The notes beneath the pieces were generated by a model. The model did not search any database, was not told where the DNA came from, and saw only the letters and a program-made list of their open reading frames with translations. From Selenomonadales bacterium (GTDB lineage Bacteria; Bacillota; UBA994): a stretch of DNA of 64,000 nt. Of this stretch, positions 59,166-64,000 are shown piece by piece. The stretch is taken from positions 18,977 to 82,976 of the forward strand of contig JAGXRZ010000052.1 in assembly GCA_018335585.1 (NCBI GenBank), written 5' to 3'. Each line of letters opens with the position of its first letter. Position 1 is the stretch's first letter. The position numbers were made by a program, and so were the translations under genes.

Positions 59166-59182
59166 GATATCATAGTGATATC
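59166..59182. promoter_or_regulatory. Palindromic operator in the hydrolase promoter
   Basis: Perfect inverted repeat GATATCA-TAG-TGATATC that covers the -10 box and part of the spacer of the hydrolase promoter. It lies between the hydrolase and the divergent sigma-factor gene, so a repressor or activator may control one or both. Confidence 0.6.
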
Positions 59183-59197
59183 ATTACCATATTACAA
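59169..59197 (-). promoter_or_regulatory. Promoter of the lipoprotein hydrolase gene
   Basis: Minus-strand TTGTAA (59192-59197), 17-bp spacer, TATGAT (59169-59174). Overlaps the palindrome at 59166-59182. Confidence 0.6.
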
Positions 59198-59297
59198 CTC
59201 ATACTCTCTGCTGTCAATTCCCAAAATGTCTCGCCCCATGTCACAAAGTTCGCGTCGTCGGTGTTATAAAGATAGACGTTGCATGTAAGGAAGGAGG

Positions 59298-59840
59298 GTG
59301 GCGCAAACGACGCGGGAATTCGATGCCTTGTATCAGAGCTATCAGGCTTTGGTGTACCAACGACTGTACTACCTGCTTGGAGAGCGGGAGGCGGCGCGGG
59401 AGATTGCCCAAGAGGTTTTCCTAAAACTGCACCTCAGTCCTCCCCGCGACCAAAGCGGATTAGGCGGGTGGCTACTGCGAGTGGCGGCTAACTTGGGGTA
59501 CAACTACTTGCGAGGCGAGGCCCGTCGTCGCCGCCGCGAGGAGGGGCAGTACCGCGAGGAAGCCGACGTAGTTCCCTTAGAGGAAGCGGTTATCCGCGAC
59601 CAAGAGGCGAAGCGAGTGCATCGCTGCTTGGCGAATTTAGAGCCGCGCGACCGCATGTGTCTGCTGCTAAGAAACGCAGGACACAGTTATACGGAAATTG
59701 CTTCGGTCATTGAGGTGGAAAAGGGCTCAGTGGGCACGATTCTCGCTCGGGCTAGACGGCACTTTCGCGACCTGTACAACGAACTGGAGGGGAGGGGTGA
59801 TTATGTGTCTGGAAGAAGGGATTCTGCAAACTTATCTTGA
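59298..59840 (+). CDS. ECF-like sigma-70 factor
   Basis: 180 residues: region 2 (EREAAREIAQEVFLKLHLSPP, WLLRVAANLGYNYLRGEARRR) and region 4 (LEPRDRMCLLLRNAGHSYTEIASVIEVEKGSVGTILARARRHF). The start is unsettled: GTG 59298 is contiguous with AAGGAGG, with no spacer, so another start (for example ACG 59307, spaced 9 nt) or leader-dependent start is possible. Overlaps the anti-sigma gene by 38 bp. Likely responds to an envelope signal. Confidence 0.88.
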   Translation: MAQTTREFDALYQSYQALVYQRLYYLLGEREAAREIAQEVFLKLHLSPPRDQSGLGGWLLRVAANLGYNYLRGEARRRRREEGQYREEADVVPLEEAVIRDQEAKRVHRCLANLEPRDRMCLLLRNAGHSYTEIASVIEVEKGSVGTILARARRHFRDLYNELEGRGDYVSGRRDSANLS

Positions 59841-60930
59841 CGCCGAATTAGACGTGCAGCAGGCCGGAGACGTGGCGGCTCACTTAGCGGAGTGTGCCGC
59901 ATGCCGTGAACGTCTGCGTAGTTTAGCAGAACTTGCCAATTGCACGGCGGTTTCCTTAACATCGTACATGCAAGCAACCGCAGCTATAAGCCGCCCTGAG
60001 CACGTCATCCCCATGAGCTACTTGCGCCATCGTCAGGCATCCCAAAACAAACAGAGGAGGCTAATTAGCATGATGCAAAAGTATAGATGGCTGACCGGCG
60101 TAAGCGCAGCGGTCCTAGCGCTTGCGCTCATCTTAAGTTCACCGCCGGGCCGCTCTCTAGCCGCGCAGTTTCTGAACATTTTCCGCATGGAGAGGATACA
60201 GCTCGTCGAGATCACTTCCGCGGACATGCTGGAGTTAGGGCAGCTACTTGATAACTTTCACGGCGAGGGTGGCACCGTCGACATCAGGAACTTCGGCCGC
60301 GTGCAAGTTACTGTTCCGACCGCCGCCGACTGGAGGGTCGAAGCCGATCCCTCACAAGTCGAGGGGTTAAGCGGCGTTAAGCTTAATCTGCCCGCTACGC
60401 TCGCCGGTCAGACGCGGACCGAGATTATCGTGGAGCAGGCCCCGACTATCACCTTTACCCCCGATGTCGAGAATCTTAACAACTACTTGCGCCGCAACAG
60501 CGCTGTGGTGCTGCCGCAAGCCTTAGCGGGGCAATCCGTTATCTTTAACATTCCACCCGTAATCCGGGCGCAATACTTTGGTCCCACGGGGCAAGGGTTC
60601 GCCATTTATGCTGCCCGCGACCTGACGATAGAAGCTCCGCCGGGGGTCGACATTGCCTATCTGCGCCAGGCGCTCGTGCGGGTGCCCTTCCTGCCGGAAA
60701 ACTTTCGCCGACAACTCGCCGATATCCACGACTGGCGGCAAACCCTGCCCATCCCTGCATTACCGGGTATGAGCTGGACAGACACTACAGTAAACGGCAG
60801 CCCCGCCGTCTACTTCATGAATGAGGTCGACAGGACTGTCGTCCTAGCGTGGCGCGAGGGCGGTAGCTGGAGGGCCATTAGCGGTCTGTCCCTAGAGGCG
60901 GCATTAAGCATCGCGGGGGAGATAAGGTAG
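59803..60930 (+). CDS. Zinc-finger anti-sigma factor, membrane-anchored
   Basis: 375 residues from ATG 59803 (GGGGTGATT upstream). N-terminal zinc anti-sigma domain with the ZAS motif HLAECAACRERL (HxxxCxxC, ~residue 28-37), one membrane helix (LTGVSAAVLALALILS, ~residues 105-120), and a large beta-rich extracellular domain (IIVEQAPTITFTP, SVIFNIPPVIRAQYF). Overlaps the sigma gene, so they are made together. The outer domain may sense a membrane or cell-wall signal. Confidence 0.88.
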   Translation: MCLEEGILQTYLDAELDVQQAGDVAAHLAECAACRERLRSLAELANCTAVSLTSYMQATAAISRPEHVIPMSYLRHRQASQNKQRRLISMMQKYRWLTGVSAAVLALALILSSPPGRSLAAQFLNIFRMERIQLVEITSADMLELGQLLDNFHGEGGTVDIRNFGRVQVTVPTAADWRVEADPSQVEGLSGVKLNLPATLAGQTRTEIIVEQAPTITFTPDVENLNNYLRRNSAVVLPQALAGQSVIFNIPPVIRAQYFGPTGQGFAIYAARDLTIEAPPGVDIAYLRQALVRVPFLPENFRRQLADIHDWRQTLPIPALPGMSWTDTTVNGSPAVYFMNEVDRTVVLAWREGGSWRAISGLSLEAALSIAGEIR

Positions 60931-61847
60931 TGGCGATTATTAAAGTTACGCATCTTACCAAGGTCTACGGCCAACAAGTAGCTTGCCGAGACATCTGCCT
61001 CTCCGTGGAGGAGGGGCAGATTTTCGGGTTCCTTGGCCCCAACGGCGCCGGCAAAAGCACCCTGGTTAAAATGCTGGTCGGCCTCGTCTACCCTACCGCC
61101 GGGGAGGCCGTGGTTGCGGGATACGCGCCGGAGGATGTGCGGAGTCGACGGCAAATAGGCTTCCTGCCGGAGAACTTTCGCTTGCACGGTTGGCTAAAGG
61201 GGCGAGAACTCGTCAACTTCCACGCGCACCTCGCAGGCTTAGACCACAGGGCCGCTAAGCGCAGCGCATCAGCGGCCCTAGAGCTGGTCGGTCTGGCCAA
61301 AGAGGGTGAAAAGCTCATTGCAAATTACAGCAAGGGAATGCAGCAACGGCTGGGGCTGGCCGCGGCGTTAGTAGGGGACCCGCGCGTGGTGTTTTTAGAT
61401 GAGCCCACCTCAGCGCTCGATCCGCTTGGACGACGCGAAGTGCGAGAGATTCTCCTCTCGCTTAAAGCGGCCGGCAAAACTGTGTTTTTGAACAGTCATC
61501 TCCTAAGCGAGGTAGAGCAGGTCTGTGACCGTGTGTCGATCATCAATCACGGTATTGTGGTCGCCGACGGCAAGCCGCATGAACTGCAAGCCGCATCAAC
61601 CGCCGTCGCCATAAAACTGCGCGACCTGCCTGTAGTGCTCGCTGTGGAATTGCAGACAAAGTACCCCGACCTGCAAATAGAGGGGGACTTACTCACGTTG
61701 CGCACCTCAAGTCCCGAGGAAGTCGCCGATGTCGTGGCCAAACTCGCGGCACATGGCTGCCGCATCTACGAAGTGACGCCACACCACAATTCCCTTGAGG
61801 ACGTTTTTGTCCGTTTAGTGCAGGAGGGCGAAAAGACATGTGGTTGA
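60930..61847 (+). CDS. ABC exporter ATP-binding protein
   Basis: 305 residues: Walker A GPNGAGKST, signature YSKGMQQRLGLAAAL, Walker B VVFLDEPTSALDP, switch His in LNSHLLSEVE. GTG start overlapping the anti-sigma stop (TAGTG). Pairs with the following permease. The group is that of ABC-2 exporters (bacitracin-, Na+- or copper-type). Operon with a sigma/anti-sigma pair suggests an envelope stress regulon. Confidence 0.92.
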   Translation: MAIIKVTHLTKVYGQQVACRDICLSVEEGQIFGFLGPNGAGKSTLVKMLVGLVYPTAGEAVVAGYAPEDVRSRRQIGFLPENFRLHGWLKGRELVNFHAHLAGLDHRAAKRSASAALELVGLAKEGEKLIANYSKGMQQRLGLAAALVGDPRVVFLDEPTSALDPLGRREVREILLSLKAAGKTVFLNSHLLSEVEQVCDRVSIINHGIVVADGKPHELQAASTAVAIKLRDLPVVLAVELQTKYPDLQIEGDLLTLRTSSPEEVADVVAKLAAHGCRIYEVTPHHNSLEDVFVRLVQEGEKTCG

Positions 61848-62707
61848 TGGCCGTCTTTACATTTAAGGAAGCTTTGCGCAAGCGAGTCGTTCTTGTTGCT
61901 GCGCTTCTCACCCTAGCCTTTCTCACCCTGTATGGTATCGGCCTACACTTTATGGTGGGGACAAATGCTAGGATTGCCGACCCGGCCGCCGCCGATGTCT
62001 TTGAGCTTATAGAACCACTTGTCCTCTTCAGTATGGGGATTTACCTCGCCAGCTTCTTGGTCGCGGGTTTGGCAATCCTTGCCGCGGTAGGCAGTATTGC
62101 CGGGGAAATAGAGAACGGCACGCTTTATCCGCTGGCGGCGCGTCCCCTTACCCGCCGTGACCTGCTGCTGGGGAAATACTTCGGCTTGGCAGCTATGCTG
62201 GTCACTTATGCGGCTTTATTCTTTCTTGCGCTTGTCGGCCTAGTGTACTGGCAGACAGGTCTGCTCCTGCCGGGTCGTTGGGTGGCGCTCGCCCTATTTG
62301 CCTTAAAGCCGTTAGTGCTTTTATCCGTGACTATGCTTGGGACTACAAGGCTCCCTACCTTGAGCAATGGCGTCTTGGCGTTTGGCCTGTACGCGCTGTC
62401 CGTGATGGGGGGCATGATCGAACAAATTGGGGCCATGCTAGGTAGCACCGCCGCCATCTATATCGGCGTCATTACGAGCCTCATACTGCCTGCGGACGCA
62501 GTGTACCGGCGGGTGGTGGCAACGGTAGTAAATCACCTGTTATTGCAGGGGACCTCCCCTGACATGGTCTTCTTTAACCCAGCCCATGTCTTTGGCCCGT
62601 TTGGCAGTCACTCGACCCCGAGCGACTGGATGCTGGTCTACACAGCAGGATACATTGTTGTTATGCTCACGCTGGCGATACGCATCTTTAATCGCCGCGA
62701 TGTGTGA
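61838..62707 (+). CDS. ABC-2 type permease
   Basis: 289 residues and six membrane helices: residues ~15-37 (VVLVAALLTLAFLTLYGIGL), a cluster in the middle (GIYLASFLVAGLAILAAVGS), and IVVMLTLAIRIFNRRDV at the C-terminus. ENGTLYPLAARPLTRRDLLLGKYFGL is the ABC-2 coupling segment. Overlaps its ATPase gene by 10 bp. Substrate unknown. Confidence 0.88.
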   Translation: MWLMAVFTFKEALRKRVVLVAALLTLAFLTLYGIGLHFMVGTNARIADPAAADVFELIEPLVLFSMGIYLASFLVAGLAILAAVGSIAGEIENGTLYPLAARPLTRRDLLLGKYFGLAAMLVTYAALFFLALVGLVYWQTGLLLPGRWVALALFALKPLVLLSVTMLGTTRLPTLSNGVLAFGLYALSVMGGMIEQIGAMLGSTAAIYIGVITSLILPADAVYRRVVATVVNHLLLQGTSPDMVFFNPAHVFGPFGSHSTPSDWMLVYTAGYIVVMLTLAIRIFNRRDV

Positions 62708-62764
62708 AGGAATGTCGGCGGTCCACTGCGGCGCGACGGACAAAAGAGAGCAATAGTTTCTCGG

Positions 62765-63662
62765 GAACAAAAGGGACGGTTCTTCATGGAAATCAGCTGC
62801 CCGCTTGTAAGCTGCTAGTCCTCCTGCAACGCCTGATACACCTTGGTATGAGAAGTCTCAAGCATTTCCGCGGCCTTGCGTAACGTAAGGCCGACATTTT
62901 GTGTCAACTGCCGACTGATGGCCGAGAAGCGTTCTGGGTCGCCCTTCAGCTGCTCGGCTCTTTCTATGCCATGCAGAGCACAGAATTGCTCTAAGACCTT
63001 GTGTGCGACAGCTAACCGATAGCTTTCGCGGTCTTCGCCGGTTTCGAGGTACAGGGTGAGATCACTTTGGCGGTGAAACTCCGTGAATCTACGCGCACTT
63101 CCACCGAGTAGTCCTAACACAAACGCCTTCTGTGTTTCGCTTATGTGAACTGCGTCCGCAGTATATTCCTTGTAGCTACTCCATCTATAGTCTGCCGGGT
63201 CTTGCACTAAGTTTGCCTGCACGGGATTCATGTGTATGTAACGGAGCGCTCCTAGCAAGTAGGCCTCGTCCTCGATAGCCTCACTGCGGTACCGGTCGCC
63301 AAAAACAGGACCCACGCGCTGATGCATGCTATTGTACCTAGCCGCATACCGCAGGTTGATCACCTTAACCGCGCGTGATAGCGTCGCAAGTTCAGCCTTA
63401 ACAAGGGCGTGCAGATGGTTGCTCATAATGCACCAAGCCGCCAGCTCGAAACTATCCTTAGCGTGCTGTTCACAGAGTAGCTCTAACAGAAGTCGTCTCT
63501 CGCTATCGCTCTGAAAGACAAACTCCTTGTTGATTCCGCGAACCATAACGTGATAATAACCGGTGCTGCTTGCTTGACGTCCTATTCTTGGCATAATCCT
63601 CACCTCACGCCAATGATACCGTTTCATCAACAAAAAAACAAGAAGAACCGTCCCTTTTGTTC
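62765..63662. mobile_element. RAYT unit: transposase gene inside 21-bp perfect inverted repeats
   Basis: 62765-62785 and 63642-63662 are perfect inverted copies over 21 bases. Between them (856 bp) sits only the transposase gene. Unlike ordinary IS200/IS605, there is no accessory gene. The ends are themselves members of the subtype I dispersed repeat family seen at five other places. Confidence 0.8.
62815..63594 (-). CDS. REP-associated tyrosine transposase (RAYT, Y1_Tnp)
   Basis: 259 residues from ATG 63594 (GAGGTGAGG SD; the longer reading from 63633 lacks one). HUH Y1 fold: TGYYHVMVRGINKEFVFQ, MSNHLHALVKAEL (HUH metal motif), FGDRYRSEAIEDEAYLLGALRYIHMNPVQANLV, and a C-terminal helical part with an HTH-like LRKAAEMLETSHTKVYQAL. 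Such enzymes mobilise or maintain REP elements. Flanked by inverted copies of the dispersed repeat. Confidence 0.92.
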   Translation of the reverse strand: MPRIGRQASSTGYYHVMVRGINKEFVFQSDSERRLLLELLCEQHAKDSFELAAWCIMSNHLHALVKAELATLSRAVKVINLRYAARYNSMHQRVGPVFGDRYRSEAIEDEAYLLGALRYIHMNPVQANLVQDPADYRWSSYKEYTADAVHISETQKAFVLGLLGGSARRFTEFHRQSDLTLYLETGEDRESYRLAVAHKVLEQFCALHGIERAEQLKGDPERFSAISRQLTQNVGLTLRKAAEMLETSHTKVYQALQED

Positions 63663-63668
63663 TCTAGT

Positions 63669-64000
63669 TCAACGCGGCAGGGCCTGGAGGAGGCTGGTGA
63701 GATTGCTGTCTTGCGACAGGTAGAAGCGTAGAGCGGCGAAGTTGCGGCTCTCTGCCTCGTCGGTCCAGTAAGGAATAGAGAGCGAGGCGTGCTTCTCGTG
63801 CGGAGACCGCTTGAGGACAGAGAAATACTCCGCCAAATGCTTAGCTAAGACAAGTCGATAGTAGATCGCCAAGCGTAATGTTTCTAAGAGCACCGCATCC
63901 TGGCGCACTGCGTCCACTGCATCTTGGCGCATTGCAGCCATTGTATCCTGGCCAACTGCATCCATTGTATCCTGGCCAACTGCATCCATTGTATCCTGGC
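63669..64000 (-). CDS. Repeat-rich protein, N-terminus cut by window end
   Basis: Frame open at base 64000; the visible part ends at 63669. The visible N-terminal part consists of octapeptide units (GQDTMDAV twice, then the related AAMRQDAV, DAVRQDAV) encoded by a 24-bp DNA repeat. The remaining ~70 residues (LLETLRLAIYYRLVLAKHL, FAALRFYLSQDSNLTSLLQAL) are helical. No family recognised. Starts only 7 bp after the RAYT unit's right end. Confidence 0.6.
   Translation of the reverse strand, partial: QDTMDAVGQDTMDAVGQDTMAAMRQDAVDAVRQDAVLLETLRLAIYYRLVLAKHLAEYFSVLKRSPHEKHASLSIPYWTDEAESRNFAALRFYLSQDSNLTSLLQALPR
63901..64000. repeat. 24-bp tandem repeat in a coding frame
   Basis: Unit CCATTGTATCCTGGCCAACT + GCAT (24 bp), near-perfect across 63939-64000 and degenerate before; continues beyond the window. 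Each unit encodes one octapeptide on the minus strand. Confidence 0.75.

Overview
The window looks like a chromosomal segment of an anaerobic, spore-forming member of the Firmicutes (class Clostridia), with moderately high GC. The evidence is a Clostridia/Bacilli-type cell-shape, division and sporulation macro-operon (mreBCD, PBP2, minDE, rodA, spoIVFA/B, rng, rplU, rpmA, a spo0B-like gene, obgE). Next to it lie a Na+/H+-type Rnf complex, an electron-bifurcating [FeFe]-hydrogenase, a T-box-controlled valS and a cobalamin-riboswitch salvage operon. No rRNA, tRNA, prophage or CRISPR array was seen. I cannot name the genus from sequence alone.

Layout. 1-6.0 kb (minus strand): nnrE-nnrD (cut by the window edge), rsfS, an LCP-family gene, nadD, obgE, spo0B-like, rpmA, rplU. 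6.0-16.0 kb: an accessory block between rplU and rng, which are usually close neighbours. It holds a MazEF-like toxin-antitoxin pair, two unknown membrane proteins, a TetR/MMPL/YhgE-like module with matching operators, a small membrane protein, a NatAB-like ABC exporter and a PduO-type cobalamin adenosyltransferase. 16.0-31.7 kb (minus): rng, two radical-SAM-associated genes, spoIVFB, spoIVFA, rodA, minE, minD, PBP2, mreD, mreC, mreB, radC, maf, a DUF4321-like gene, a HepI/Gx-type gene and apbE. minC is absent from this cluster. 31.8-36.1 kb: rnfC-D-E-A-B with no rnfG. 36.1-44.1 kb: hydA, hydB, an hndB-like gene, an ATPase of the histidine-kinase fold, hydC, a PHP phosphoesterase, a DRTGG protein, a HydS-like sensory hydrogenase and a second histidine-kinase-fold ATPase, ending at a clear terminator. 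44.1-44.36 kb: an intergenic block of five unrelated repeats, all with a 7-bp period. 44.3-48.6 kb: valS-folC behind a T-box. 48.5-52.4 kb: mixed small genes (secreted protein, EFR1-type flavodoxin/ferredoxin, two GNAT proteins, HD hydrolase). 52.4-57.5 kb: cobalamin riboswitch, then alpha-ribazole uptake and kinase genes (cblT/cblS-like), cobU, cobQ, cobS, cobC. 57.8-62.7 kb: a lipoprotein hydrolase diverging from an ECF-like sigma/anti-sigma pair and an ABC exporter. 62.7-64 kb: a REP-associated tyrosine transposase (RAYT) inside 21-bp perfect inverted repeats, and a repeat-rich ORF cut by the window end.

How it works together. The Rnf complex and HydABC link ferredoxin, NADH and H2; ApbE would attach FMN to RnfD. 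The riboswitch operon salvages alpha-ribazole and cobinamide for cobalamin, and the PduO enzyme adenosylates it. Dispersed copies of a short repeat family sharing the core GGGACGG flank the RAYT gene. Copies of the same family also form the last codons of at least two genes (spoIVFB and cobC). The items most worth checking are this RAYT/repeat system, the Rnf operon without rnfG, the sensor-like module fused to the hydrogenase operon, MinDE without MinC, and the heptamer repeat block.
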